Source: Serripes groenlandicus (lineage: Eukaryota > Mollusca > Bivalvia > Cardiida > Cardiidae). Taken from it: 64,000 nucleotides of DNA. Where the stretch lies: positions 26,491,854-26,555,853 of the forward strand of contig JASEVX010000001.1 of the NCBI GenBank assembly GCA_031761405.1, written 5' to 3'. Both the position numbers and the translations under genes were made by a program. Shown here piece by piece: positions 45,601 through 57,339 of the stretch (its first letter is position 1; the number at the start of each line of letters is the position of its first letter). The notes below the pieces were generated by a model, which did no database searches, was not told the DNA's origin, and saw only the letters and a list, made by a program, of their open reading frames with translations.

Positions 45601-46185
45601 TTAATCCATTCTGTGTTTTAAAATAAAACTTGATGCTAATATCAATAATCATTGACTGCTGTTTTAATACATGACAATAACTGCAAATAAGAGGGACTTT
45701 TAACAAAACAAGATGATAAATGTCTTTAAAAAGTTTAAATAAAATAAGATGATAAATTAATTAACAAATAGATCTATGAAAATATACATGTAAGCCAAGC
45801 TTTGGGCTCTGAGAATAGCTTTCCTGTTTTGATTTAGATCAGTTTGTACCTCTGTGCAGTCTTATCTGGATTATTCATTTAAACCAATTACTTTAAACTT
45901 ATATATTTTACATCAATTGTAAAACAAGCTTAAATCTTATTTTAATCACACTCCATACAACCAGTTCTTACGCCATTTGTGCAGAAAATCCCAATCTTCA
46001 CCGATTCAGATTCAGCAGATATTTGGGGGATTTTTTCAGATTTTGATAGATTATGAGTATTCCAGTGAATTTTAGTATTTCTACGCACCGCATTTGTCAT
46101 TTGGTAGGCCAATATTTTGGCAGAGTTGCTTTTGCTTTTCAAAGGGACCAAGTCCCGACTTGTGTTTGGAAAAAAGGAGCCATTA
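45601..46185. other. No gene recognised
   Basis: AT-rich; nothing supported. Confidence 0.5.
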
Positions 46186-46405
46186 AGGCCGTTTTCAACA
46201 ATTTTTCAGTCATATAACCTCGACCAGTTCACCCACAACAAGCTGCTTTTCCACTTAGACTGTTAAACAGACCATTGGTGAAAGAATCACGCAGGTCACA
46301 ATGACTTTTGTCAAAGTCGGAATGAATGTTGGTCGAGCTGGGATTCAAACTCACAACCTCTGGATTGACAGACCGCGTCGCTACCGAGCAACCGGAGCTC
46401 GGCCA
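46186..46405 (-). mobile_element. tRNA-headed SINE type 1, minus strand
   Basis: Read on the minus strand: tRNA-like head with GTAGCGACGCGGTCTGTCAA and GTTGTGAGTTTGAATCCCAG (B box), body with GACTTTGTCAAAAG-type and CACCAATGG complements, tail CCGTTTTCAAC reversed. The A box is damaged (GAGCAACCGG). Confidence 0.85.
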
Positions 46406-46975
46406 TTATGATAAAAGGTCAAATTGTTGACAATGTGCAATTATTATACTTCTTCTCACAATGTTACTTACATGAATATGTTTTGCCGCAGGATGGGTTT
46501 CTTTAGAGCATCGCAGTGATCCTGACCTGCAATGTGCATTCAATTTCGATAATTGTCACATCCTTTTTCACTTGTAAAAACACTTTTTAATTTTGTTAAG
46601 AGCACACAGGAAAAGTCATGCCCATATAAATCCGTTTCGGCTCTTGAATTCACTGGGGACGTTTCATCTTGGGTTCGCTTAGTCTGAAAAGATGTTAGCT
46701 TTAACTGAATAGCCATTATTTAGAAATATTCCATCCACATTGCAATGTGTTTCAACACTAAAAAAATGGAGTGGAAACGTAAGCTATTGCGTCATAAAAT
46801 GTGTAAACAATGTGCACTTGAGGACTTCCAAGAACACTTCTAAAAATAGATTAACTTTTCTTCTTATAAATGTGCGGTTTTAATGGTTGCATTTAATTAT
46901 GAATGGGGTATCCTATGGCGGTAACGATTCCAAAATTTTAACCATTTGCATTTTCAGAAAAAAATCCCCAAAGCG
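46406..46975. other. No gene recognised
   Basis: AT-rich; no motifs. Confidence 0.5.
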
Positions 46976-46978
46976 ATT

Positions 46979-47062
46979 CCACAGGGAGGTGCTCCTGTTG
47001 GATCTAAAACAGAATATGACCCTATGCATACATTTAGAAATACAGGAGCGCGTCCCTGTGAT
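46979..47062. repeat. Small foldback relative of 47173-47890
   Basis: CACAGGGAGGTGCTCCTG at the left pairs imperfectly with CAGGAGCGCGTCCCTGTG at the right. ATATGACCCTATGCATAC inside parallels ATATGACCTACTATGCATAG in the larger element. Confidence 0.8.
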
Positions 47063-47172
47063 TCAACTCCGTGTTGGTGTACAGTACTTTGGTAGACATA
47101 ACTATACATGTCTCTGATTTGCGTCACAGGGTGTTTCGTGTAACAGCTATTTATTACATTGATCTTTGACAG

Positions 47173-47890
47173 TCCGAACACAGGGACTTGCTCCTCTAAA
47201 AATAGATATGACCTACTATGCATAGATATTAACAAGGGTGGACACAGATTTCTGGGTCGCCTCGCTTCAACTCATTTTATTCAAAGTATTCGAACAAATA
47301 TATGAATGTGAAGTAGGGAATCAATCAATAATGCTTTTCTCTATCGAACTATACCAAACTAACGTGTTTTTTTCCTCCCTACGTATGTCTATTCCCTTGA
47401 AATATTCGCGATTTCGCCAAAAGGACAACAACCTGGACACAAAACGAAAGTACTTGCGATCGACATTTCGGAATGGTTCGGGTTTTTTCGTTGCGTTAAT
47501 TGTCAGTGATATTGCGATATTTTCCCGGCAACTGTCAAACCGTCAGACCATTTAAAAAAGACCGTTAAAAGAATTTTCGGAAGGTTCGGATTTTTTCGCT
47601 GCGGTAATTGTCCGTACTTTCGTTTTGTGTCCAGGTTGTTGTCCTTTTGGCGAAATTGCGAATATTTCAAGGGAATAAAAATACGTAGGGAGGAAAAAAC
47701 ACGTTATTTTGGTATAGTTCGATAGAGAAAAGCATTATTGATTGATTCCCTGCTTCAAATTCATATATTTGTTCGAATACTTTGAATAAAATGAGTTGAA
47801 GCGAGGCGACCCAGAAATCTGTGTCCACCCTTGTTAATATCTATGCATAGTAGGTCATATCTATTTTTAGAGGAGCAAGTCCCTGTGGTC
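47173..47890. mobile_element. Foldback element with ~280-bp arms
   Basis: The left arm (about 47181-47460: ACAGGGACTTGCTCCTC, AGATATGACCTACTATGCAT, GGGTCGCCTCGCTTCAACTC, CTTTTCTCTATCGAACTATA, AAAAGGACAACAACCTGG) is repeated as its complement at about 47605-47885 with few differences. The ~145-bp centre has its own direct repeat (TCGGAATGGTTCGGGTTTTT and TCGGAAGGTTCGGATTTTTT). The frame at 47238-47555 lies in arm sequence and is not a gene. Confidence 0.95.
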
Positions 47891-48404
47891 CGAAGGAGTT
47901 TTTGTCAGAAGGACATACGACTCCAGCGAAGTCTGCGTAGCATTGAGGGTGAAAACAATTTACTATAAAGAGCCTCTTCTAAAGATCAGACAGTGAAACC
48001 AAAATATTCCATCAACAGAACATACGTCAATGAATATAACCCATCGCTGATTCTCAGATGCACACTACAGCTTGATTTTAAATCAACGCCAACATGAAAT
48101 TTCCAGTATTAATTTATGTTATTCAATGGGAAACGAGAGCGATAAAAATTCTTACCTGCGCAAAGAAACTCGCAGCCGATTAAGTTATGGTTGTCAGCTT
48201 TAAATGTAAACAGCACAGTTGTTCTAGTTATCTCGGGTACCAACTGAATATGACGTCACCGGATGTTGATAATTGTCGGTCATGGTTCCCTGCTTTCTTC
48301 TATGTAATTTTACTTGGAATTTCACGAGCTGGGCCATAGTAAAATTTTGCACCCAATTTTTTTCCATACTGATTATAGGAAATGTCCTATAATTAAGGTA
48401 ATAC
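47891..48404. other. No further gene; 3' flank of the GTPase exon
   Basis: Lies downstream of the minus-strand GTPase stop codon and could hold its 3' UTR. No clear polyadenylation signal is seen. Confidence 0.4.
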
Positions 48405-48965
48405 CTAAGAACGAGCTGCGCTCGTTATTAATTCACGAAGTTGAATTTCAGCTTCCTCCCCTGATGCTTTATTATTGAAGAACACATGCCGCCCATTACA
48501 TGTGTAAAGAAAATCGGCCATAGCCGTAGGAATATTTCTTAGGTATTTTTCCCTGTCATCAACTTCATCTCCGCGTGATATAAGTATCAAACTGTAGTTA
48601 CTGACATCTTTGCCGAACCATTCAAAAAAAAAGATCCCGAACTTTCACGCACTCTTCCGTATATCTACCAGGAGAAAGGACGAAGACAATGGCGTGGAAA
48701 CCAGGAGAAGCATACCCGACGGACCTGATCAGTTCCTGTTTGATGACTTTTGGTTCGAAAGCGGTATCACATAGACCCGGGGTATCAACCACCACGATAT
48801 TTTTGCCAAACCTTTCTGTCTTTGCAAACTGACAATGGACGGTGATAGAATTTGCGGAAATTGAGGACTCAAACTGTTTTCTGCCCAGTATTGTGTTTCC
48901 AGTGGCACTTTTTCCATCTCCGGTCTTTCCGATTAAAAGTATCCTCAGTTCTTGTAGACCCAGTT
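48405..48965 (-). CDS. AIG1/GIMAP-family GTPase exon with a homopolymer frameshift
   Basis: Predicted GTP-binding immune-associated-type protein. The exon seems to start after the acceptor CTTATTACAG (48966 on); the first coded residues are ELRILLIG. G motifs in order: P-loop [13 protein letters not shown], a switch region with NSITVHCQ, G3 DTPG ([11 protein letters not shown]), G4-like SRGDEVDD and G5-like RHVFFNN, followed by [15 protein letters not shown] and a TAG stop at 48407-48405. This is the order of the AIG1 domain. Between [17 protein letters not shown] and the next segment (EWFGKD, then ILISRGDEV) there is a run of nine T; eight T would keep a single frame, so the frame breaks near 48630. 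Either a sequencing indel or an inactivating mutation explains it. The protein ends soon after the domain, without the C-terminal extension of many family members. The 5' exon is not identified. Confidence 0.88.
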
Positions 48966-51452
48966 CTGTAATAAGATCAGATGATATTATTTCATACATT
49001 GTATCATAATAATTTCAGGAATTGTATCCGTTTGTAGGCATTCGAAGGTTTCAATCACGTCCCATTGGTAGGGAAACACTTCTAGTTTTAATGAAAATGA
49101 TAATGAAATCATATGGCAATTAATCAAAACTAGGTATGTAGTTATTCGGAATGTGTAAGTTATACTAGTCTCAGTATGTGTTCGCCGATTTGCAAACGTT
49201 TATATTATAATAGAATTGTCAGACAAAAAACAACATTTGGTTACAATCGAATTATAAAGATATATAGCGGAAGACATTACGTTTGTCAATACGTTTCTGG
49301 GATTTATATTTCCTGATCCTGGGAATCAGTTCTCGTGAGACATGACCTGTATTATGATCATATATGAAACACACATTAATTGTAGCTTTGGGGGAATATC
49401 AACTGAATCGACCATTGTCCATTCTATAAACGGATAGGAAACTCCAGTTCGACTATATATAAGATACATGAGATCGCAAACGTTCATATCCTATCCAATT
49501 TGTCCTGGTAGCTTTAAAATGTCCAGTATAATCATTAAATTGCTTAAACAACCAGTGACAAGTGAACATTGACTAACGTATCAGCACGCCACTTATTGTT
49601 AACATTGATAGAAAGGAATAACATCAAAACCACTTCTTTCAATGACGTTTTTTTTTATCGTACTCGATATTTGTTACTGCTTGTAAGTATAATACATTTC
49701 AGCGGTTGCAACAAATTGACCATCTTTTGATGGAATATAAGATTATCTGCATATTGTGAAAAGAATAAAAACAAAGTTTAATATGCAAGAACGATGAAAA
49801 CAGAATATCTCGAACAGCTAAAACAATCATGGTACGGTGAATAAATTTGTTTTCAGGTTGAAACAATGAATTTGTGTATGTGCAGCAATATAACGACGTT
49901 CATTAATCATTCGAAATAAAGGGAAATAACTCAATACAATCTTTAAAAATATTTCCAATAAGTCAGATATGATTATGTACCTTATACTATTAACAGTTAA
50001 AATGTTTGCCCTTGAGGAGCACGTGACATATTATTCCCGCAGCTTTCTAACACTGTTTTCAAAGATATGAACCGAAATACAAATTAAATGTAAAGTTCAC
50101 TATGTTTCATTGTTATATTTACTCATTTTATACCTTTGTTTGGTTAAAAACATTATACAAATCAAATAGTTATTATTATAAAGGCTATTTTGACGTCATA
50201 CGACTAAAGCCGATACATACAAATAACACTGAAAGATAGTAAAAACATACAAATGAAGTGTATTTTTGTTTAAATTTTAGTCTGTGTAGATATAATGAGG
50301 AGTAGAGGATTTCACATTTGCATTGACACAGATGTTTAAATGACCTCTTTCTGCATCCAAGAAAGGTTCTAAACAAATAAAAACACTACCTGAAGAATGT
50401 CAAGATTTAAACCCTTGACTCTTGACCAAATCCCTATCATAATCTAAAAAGTTCATCGGGCCAGACATGTCTCTTTCTGAAAATATAGATTTCATATTTT
50501 ATTTAAGTCTCATCCATGTACAAATCATATATATATTTACATGTATTGTCAAAATAATATTACAAATAAAAAGCACATGGTCTTTCATGAAATGAAATAT
50601 AAGAGACTGTTATACGTATAGTATGTAAAACACCAATATCTGACACATATCACAAGCATGTATATATATGGTACAATAAAGAATCGGATGCTAATTTCGT
50701 CTAGAATATAATAAAAAGTGAAGAAAGTCGACCCCGAAGGATAAAATAAAATATATATGCAGCTTGATAATCACAGTTGAAATCGTTCAACGCCTATTTA
50801 CACAAGTGTTCATAATACTTATTCTAAACGAATACCTGTTACACTGTTTGAAACCGGACTCCAAGTGAGTGAGTTCCCGGACTCTTAGCCTGTCATCTTT
50901 AAAGCTGGGATGACTATTTTTCTCATAAGTAATACTATTTTCGTTCAGGTCAATAGTTCTGTGGGCAAGGTCACAATATAATAATCGTTGAAAATCGTTC
51001 ACATGTCTCTAAGTTAAATATCACTGAAACTTTCAAAATGCTAGATTATTCAAGTAGTGACGACTTAAGGAGGATACAACATGCTTGATGGTCAATATGT
51101 TGAAAATCAATATCTAAATAGAACGATCATTGAAAATCGTTTTGGACTCTAAGTGTAAATCATTCCAGAACAATGATACGCCGCACAAGAAATTAGCATG
51201 ATGTTCCACGGTTTATGTCATCCTTTACTTTCCCAATTTCTGTTTACATATTGACCATTGCCTCATTCAGATTGTTGACTAAATTTATAGTAACTAGTTT
51301 CATTTGCCTTGTTCTAATGTTATAACCGTCAAAGATGGAAGTTATTTAGTTCCCTAATGAAGAATGTTATCTGTTATGAGTACTGGTGCAGGAGAACTTG
51401 TTAACTCATAGTGAGGATAATTAGCCAACATGTTGCATGTGAAATACTGTAG
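48966..51452. other. No exon confidently identified; upstream of the GTPase exon
   Basis: AT-rich sequence that could be the intron or promoter side of the minus-strand GTPase gene. An acceptor-like TATATTTTCAG near 50485 is followed by an ATG on the minus strand, but all frames close within about 25 codons. A 71-residue frame at 50787-51002 (minus) has protein-like composition but no domain. Confidence 0.4.
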
Positions 51453-52264
51453 AAAACGGCATTAATCTCCAACCTATTTATTAATACATTTCAATTAACA
51501 ATTCGTTGTCTTGGTGCATTCGTTGAAAGTAACAGAAAAATACGAGTTCAAAACATTTCACTATCAGCAGATGATGGAATGATTAAGAGATAATTGATAA
51601 CACATGGATGTGAAGTAATATCAATATACAGAGAGAAAATTCATATCAACGGTAAACTAACTAACTGTGAAAATGGTGACAGAATAGTTATAGTCAGTAA
51701 GATGTCTCTTCAGGAACCTCTGCTCAGATTCATGATACTTGGAATATTTCGAGTAAAGGTAATACACAAAGGTCAAATTCGCCCAACTATAAAGTGTAGA
51801 AACTGTCTCTAAGAGGGTCAAATGTCCTACACATGTGCAAATGTATCAAAGTGCGCTAGGTGCAACGAAATCGGCCATAACCAAAAGTATTGTCCTTTAG
51901 AAGAAAATGCATCAACACCCCTTGACTTGTCTTCCTCTGAAGCCTCTGGCACAGAGGAGATATACCCCGGTCCCCTAAACCATAGAAGAAAGAGAAACTT
52001 CTGCTGACAATGGAAGAATGGATAGGTCGAAAACACAGAACACCCCAACAGTATACCACAAAACAAGCAAAAACAACAAAACAATCTAAACAAACACCAA
52101 CTGACAGATTCCTTAACAGTACAAAAAACAACAACACAGGAAAAACAACAAAACAGAAATCGAGAAGAAGATCAGTCATCCGATCCCCTTCCACACCAAC
52201 TGAAATAATCTCATTGATGAAGTCTTATGATCTAGTTCAACAACTCGCCCAATTTATAGTTTAA
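51453..52264 (+). pseudogene. Zinc-knuckle (CCHC) retroelement-type ORF, broken
   Basis: One frame runs from about 51453 to TGA at 52005, with in-frame stops at 51591-51593 and 51808-51810. The second stop falls inside the first knuckle (KCRNCL, stop, EGQMSYTC); a second knuckle, CARCNEIGHNQKYC, is intact (C-x2-C-x4-H-x4-C). The N-terminal part (IRCLGAFVESNRKIRV, then THGCEVISIYREKIHING) precedes them as in nucleic-acid-binding first ORFs of retroelements. A Lys/Thr/Gln-rich basic frame continues at 52010-52264 after a frame change. No reverse transcriptase is found nearby. It is a decayed retroelement ORF1/Gag-like fragment; the exact clade is unknown. Confidence 0.65.
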
Positions 52265-53084
52265 AAACTGTTATAGTCTTCGATAATAGAAACAAGTGTA
52301 CACACATATATTTACAGTGCTATAAAAAGTTTCTGTTACGGTATATTGTAACAATGTCTTTTATAGGTTCCAGGAAATATTTGTACTGGCATAGATATTA
52401 TACTAAAAATCAAATTATCAAATGGACAAATGTGCTTCATGACTATGTTTAATACAAAAAGGCTTATGAGAGTGCAGCTTTACGATTCGCAGCAAATTTC
52501 ATAAATCTATCTTTCATTATGAAAATAATATTGCTCTATACATCAGCTTGAAACATATTACATATTTGTTGCAATACAAAGCAAGCGATAGACAACTCAA
52601 ATGATACTTGTATGCTGGAACTGCTGTCACAATGATATGCTAGTAAGAGAATTCTAGTATAGTATATGGGGCTTCATGGTGTAAACATTGGCAGATTTAC
52701 TCATCTTTACTACCAAATAATATTTACAAATTTAATCATTTAAAAGTTTTATTGGGTGAATATACACTGTGTACAATAATAAACTATTGATAGCCGGCGC
52801 TAGTTCTATTAGCAAGTTTAACCCGTGCGAATTATCTTTCGGTCAAAAAAGGGAACATTACATAGAACATGTTAAGGTCGGAATATCCATATTTGCGTTT
52901 CTACTCATATAACTAAAATGTAAGTTAACACGCGTGTTTTCTTTTCTTTTATTTGTCCAGGTTTGCATGTGGACGAGTCCATTGCCAATTCTAGGAACAT
53001 CAAGATAAAAGTGCTGATTAGCACTGCCAACATTATAGAACCTGGTCATACCGCGCCATCTGGTCTGACTCAATATTGATCGGT
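52265..53084. other. No gene recognised
   Basis: A minus-strand frame at 52858-53073 (TRFYNVGSANQHFYLDVPR and following) has protein-like composition but no recognised family. The rest is AT-rich. Confidence 0.35.
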
Positions 53085-53370
53085 CGAGCCCCGGTATCTC
53101 AGTCGGTAGTGATGCGGACTGTTAACCCAGGTGTGGTGAGTCCGAACCCAAGCTCGGTCAACATTCTTTCCGACGTTTGACAAAAGTCACTGTGACATGC
53201 GTCATTCGTCTTCCACCAATGGACTGTTAAACAGTCTATGTGGAAAAGCAGTCAGATGCTAGGAAAGTCTGCTGTCTGAAGTATTTGTCTAGGAAAGCCA
53301 GGAAATACATGCGTATGTGAACTGGCCGTCGTGATATCACTGGAAAAATGTTGAAAACGGCGTTAAACCT
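53085..53370 (+). mobile_element. tRNA-headed SINE type 1, best complete copy
   Basis: The head GAGCCCCGGTATCTCAGTCG then GTAGTGATGCGG (A box) and GTGAGTCCGAACCCAAGC (B box) is tRNA-like. The body contains AACATTCTTTCCGACG, GTCACTGTGACATGC and CACCAATGGACTG. The tail is GTGAACTGGCCGTCGTGATA and TGTTGAAAACGGCGTTAAAC. Pol III transcription is expected for an intact copy. Confidence 0.88.
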
Positions 53371-53720
53371 TAATTAATATTGATGGAACTGGCTGCACAA
53401 AATTTGTTCCATCAGCCAATGGGTTACGTTTACAAGTTAAGTATATGTTATACAATATCAAATTAAAATAATTACCTTTGGAATAATAATTGTACTCTTA
53501 AATTAGGGATGAACGTTCAGGTTGATTTAAAACTAAGAAGTCAAGGATGGGTACATGTTATTTAACGCATTCTTACATGCAACAAGTATGCAGCAGAAAA
53601 CTTTAATAACACCATGAAAAGGCAATGGATAATCCCTTGAAACAATATTTGTAGCAGAGTTGAAGAGAAGAACCTCCTCATGATGCGGTCTTCGGCTGCA
53701 GAGGAGTCAACGTAAACTGT
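53371..53720. mobile_element. Intervening sequence and degenerate TTAA-type MITE
   Basis: From about 53560: TTTAACGCATTCTTACATGC, AACAAGTATGCAGCAGAAAA and, reversed, CGGCTGCAGAGGAGTCAACG. The right TIR is not recognisable. Nothing else is seen in 53371-53560. Confidence 0.5.
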
Positions 53721-54074
53721 TCGAGCCTTTCTTTTGAAGTTACCGCCATCTTTTGTTCTTCACAAAATAAATACAATTACAACATTTAGGGTTAACCTAA
53801 ACTGTTGAAAGACTCATCAACTTAAATAATTGAACAAAACTGATTGATGGAAAACATTTAATGCTTACCATTATGGATTTAAAGGCGTCCAAAAGTGTCT
53901 CCTTAAAAACTACCCAAAACACAACCGGTTAAAACTTTCTTAACACTCTACCTGTTTATAATTTCATAAAATACCTTTATCGAAATATGATCTGATCCTT
54001 AACTGTGCGAGTTTGACTAAACTTGACAAATGTACCTTACAGAAAATGTTGATATAAATCAGAGTGTCAGCTCT
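53721..54074. other. No gene recognised
   Basis: AT-rich; nothing supported. Confidence 0.5.
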
Positions 54075-54535
54075 AGCGGACTGATCTTTGTATGGTTAAT
54101 TGCATTTTAAGTAGTTTAGTTTTCATTCAAAAACCAATGTCTTGATTTAAAAACGTAAATATCAAAAAATTAAAAAGTTTGTTAATTTCAGAAAGATTTA
54201 TCAGATGAATGTATATCATGTAACTCATTGTCGTATACCATCGGTTTCATTTAAGAAAGCAGTAAGTAAACATTGCTACACGTTTGAGTTACGACCATAT
54301 CGTATCAAATGGGAGATACGAACATTTAAAATATCTGCGCTCATGCAGGGGATTTTGTCGCAATGCGGCAAATATTAACATCGAGAAGGCGGGAAGTGAA
54401 ATGCACACTTTTTGTGATACTTTGATAGGTGTGTCCAAAAGTTTGGAGTTCCTTCCCCTTATTACTGCGTAAGACCGTCATATGAAGTCGGGAACCAGAC
54501 TAGGTGTCTATGTCATAAACGGTACACATCGTACA
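54075..54535. repeat. Diverged duplicated segment, copy 2
   Basis: Homologous to 80-465 (see there). A ~80-bp insert at about 54425-54510 contains a hairpin (GGAGTTCCTTCCCC side against the GGGAACCAGAC side) with ACTGCGTAA inside, like a motif near 31895-31965. Confidence 0.7.
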
Positions 54536-54605
54536 AAGAACATGTAGTATTGCCAAGCTCCCCTAATATCATGCTATCACATCTGATGGGCATACGTAAC
54601 TGGTA

Positions 54606-54859
54606 TATATCGAGGGCTTGGTGTGAAATGGTTGTAACTAAAAACCTATATAGAAAACCCTGGTTTAGGGGCAATTTTGACCCTTTTGTAAACAATGCAA
54701 ATTTAGGTGCCATTGCTCAGAACGAGCAATGGCACATAAATTTCCATTGTTTACTAAGAAAATGATTTAACGCTTATAAAGACTTTATGGCGAGGTGATT
54801 AACCTTAAAAAAAAATACCAATTTTAGTTACAACCGTTTCACGCCAAGCCCTCGATATA
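54606..54859. repeat. Nested double palindrome
   Basis: The outer arms TATATCGAGGGCTTGGTGTG then AAATGGTTGTAACTA pair with TAGTTACAACC...CCTCGATATA. A second hairpin at 54688-54754 (GTAAACAATGCAAATTTAGG, TGCCATTGCTC against its complement) sits inside, with centre GCTCAGAACGAGC. Two related or successive hairpin insertions. Confidence 0.95.
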
Positions 54860-55075
54860 GTGTAGGTGGGTGTAACTGTTTGCGTGTAAAAAGTCATGTA
54901 TAGTGTGGTTTGACTTTTGAAAAAAAGTGTAATTTTTTATATCCGCATATAGCATGATCAGTTGAACATGGTATTGTGAACAACTAATTAACCATGGACA
55001 CGCGTGCACGTCAATCAGTCACCTGCACTCGCACATAAGTAGACTATTCGTATAACCAAGTGAACCGACGCATGA

Positions 55076-55335
55076 TGGACCGCATCGGTGTAGTGGTAGA
55101 GCGTCCTCCTCGGGTGCGGGAGGTCGCAGGCTCGATCCCCGACCGAGTTATACCAAGGACTTTAAAAATGGTAGTAATGGCTGCCCTCCTTGGAGCTCAG
55201 GGTTGCGGGATTTTCATTACGACTGACTGGTTGGTGTCAGGATAAACGGATCAGCAGTACTGGTAACTTACTCAGGAAAAGCCGTGATATAACTGAGAAA
55301 TTGTTCATAGCGGCGTAAAACACCAAACAATCAAT
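55076..55335 (+). mobile_element. tRNA-headed SINE type 2
   Basis: Head CATCGGTGTAGTGGTAGAGC (A box) and GGTCGCAGGCTCGATCCCC (B box); body GGTAGTAATGGCTGCCCTCC then TTGGAGCTCAGG; tail GTGATATAACTGAGAAATTG and AGCGGCGTAAAACACC. Diverged copies are at about 60763-60935 (minus) and 62885-63150. Not a functional tRNA: the acceptor stem does not close. Confidence 0.8.
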
Positions 55336-55924
55336 TAAGTACTTCTACATTTAATAGATTCTAGGTATTATTATAATCCCGTCCTTTTAGTGATATCGAA
55401 TCGGATACCCTATTTGCATACTCTGTTACACAAAAACCGACCTTCAAGAAGGTTTAGATCAGCCTAGCTCACCGTGTAATATGATCAGGATCTTCTCTGA
55501 TAGGATTATAGTCGTACACAATGTGCTTAGGTAGCAACTGGATAAGGGTTATGACCAAAATGCTACTAAAGAAGTATATGACATTCTAACGTTTGTTTAC
55601 TTTGGTTTTTATGCCACTTCCAACAGCTTCGGCCATATGGCGGGGGACAAGCAAGACGTATACGATGTATATATACACCAAGATAATTTTTTTTTTGAAA
55701 TAATGTATGAAACCGATTCAACTCTACCTGCTGGAGCTGAATAGTTGCATTGACTCCAATCGTTCAGACCCATTTAGTCGGTACTTAAGGTTCAAGCAAG
55801 TGTCAGACTGTGGCTGCATTTCCTATTAAGCGTCTCCGAGTCACCGGGGCTCAGTCGAAGGTCGGATTTCGTGTAACGTGACTCATTTCGTCTACCACGG
55901 CTCGGGTACGTTAAATGTTTCCCG
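55336..55924. other. No gene recognised
   Basis: Nothing supported apart from ordinary intergenic sequence. Confidence 0.5.
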
Positions 55925-56080
55925 CATACGATAAATCAACAGCAGACGACATATACACAACATTTAGGCAAACGCAGAAAATCAAGTTGAATGAAGTATA
56001 TTTTATTGATTAGAAATGAAAATATTTTCGAGATTTCTGCTGCAGATGCATCAAAAGATATATGGGAAAATGTAAAACAT
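55925..56080. mobile_element. TTAA-type MITE, degenerate
   Basis: GATAAATCAACAGCAGACGA, CATTTAGGCAAACGCAGAAA and, on the right, TTTCTGCTGCAGATGCATC with ATATGGGAAAATG. Confidence 0.55.
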
Positions 56081-56154
56081 CGCACTAACCTATTGGTTAT
56101 TTCGTTACAAATTTATATTTTGAACATTTGTTTTTTAATATAAACCGACTATAT

Positions 56155-56437
56155 GTTCGATTGATTGATTGATTGATTGATTGGAGTTTAACTCCGTTTT
56201 TAACAATTTCTCAGTTATATCACGGCGGCCAGTCTCACACCAGTACTCCACACAACATTCTTCCCAAGCAACTGGCTGCTTTTCCACATAGACTTAGCCC
56301 ATTGGTGGAAGACGAATGACGCATGTCGCATTGACTTTTGTCAATCGTCGGAAATAAAGTTGGTCGAGCCGGGATTCGAACTCACAACCCCTGGATTGAC
56401 AGCCCGCGTCGCTACCGACTGAGCTACCGGGGCTCGG
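56155..56437 (-). mobile_element. tRNA-headed SINE type 1 with (GATT)n end, minus strand
   Basis: On the minus strand: GCCGAGCCCCGGTAGCTCAG then TCGGTAGCGACGC (A box), GTTGTGAGTTCGAATCCCG (B box), the type 1 body, the GAGTTAAACTCCAATC end and a (CAAT)n tail, seen as five GATT repeats at 56160-56183. It has the best-preserved tRNA-like head of the four copies. Confidence 0.9.
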
Positions 56438-57339
56438 CTGACTATATGTTCAAGCCATGTAATGGGGTTAAAACCAATAATACCGCCTCCTTCAAATTCA
56501 GGATATGTATGCTGAAAATGGTTCCTACTGTGCCATAAACTGTCAAAAGCCAACATTTTCTTTGGATGCACCTTAATCATAGGATTTTCAAGCTAAAATC
56601 TTTCTTTCACGGTATTTATGATTTCACGAATCCCTTTTAAAATAAGATCAAAATTCTTCTCTGTTTGTATGTATACAAAGTTTTGATCTGGTTTGGAGAT
56701 TTGTTAAATGTTTGGAATAATTAAACGTAAGTTTATTTTGACATATTGTTTGACTTTCTGACGATAAACGGTCCATTCTACATATACTCGTAGTTGAAGT
56801 TCACATATCTGTGATTTAAACCTTTGAATGGCTTCTGTTAATGTTTCTGTTCACTTTTCCTTGCATGTTCGACCTACCACCTTCCTCTTTCTGACAAGAG
56901 ATCATGGAGAAACTGCTGAGTGTGTTTGCCATAGCTATATATCTTTCTTTATTGTATACTTTGATAATGTTCCTTCTACTTTCCATTTCAAAAAAAGGAT
57001 GCAGTTGCTGTCGAAATTGTATACTTTGATATTCTATAGTTTGATATTATTCTCAGAAATCTTTCATGTGCAGATATGGACGGAATTGTTTCCATATAAT
57101 AACGTTACAAAGCGCTCCAATCCAACATTTGATTGGTTTAAAGACCAGCTAACAATGTTTACATCGTTTGTAGATGACACGAAGTGACAAATCAATAGGC
57201 ATAAAAAAAACCCACCCTTCTGATATATTTATAGCACTGGCTGCGTGTAAATACATACGTTTTTTGTGACGTAGAAATGCGACTTGTAGATAAATGATAG
57301 TGTTCGATTGTAGATTCGCTGCACATTTGACATTCGCTA
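56438..57339. other. No gene recognised
   Basis: A 119-residue plus-strand frame at 56828-57187 has no domain or splice context that I can support. Confidence 0.45.

Noticed and set aside
47238..47555. 105-residue plus-strand frame
   Set aside because: Entirely within one arm and the centre of the foldback element.
50462..50530. Possible 5' exon of the GIMAP-like gene (acceptor-like TATATTTTCAG then ATG, minus strand)
   Set aside because: All three frames close within about 25 codons before any convincing donor; it could only be untranslated.
55076..55150. Possible tRNA gene
   Set aside because: A and B boxes are present but the acceptor stem does not close and a SINE body and tail follow; relatives of the body occur elsewhere without the head.
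56367..56437. Possible tRNA gene on the minus strand
   Set aside because: It is the head of a SINE with three other copies in the window.
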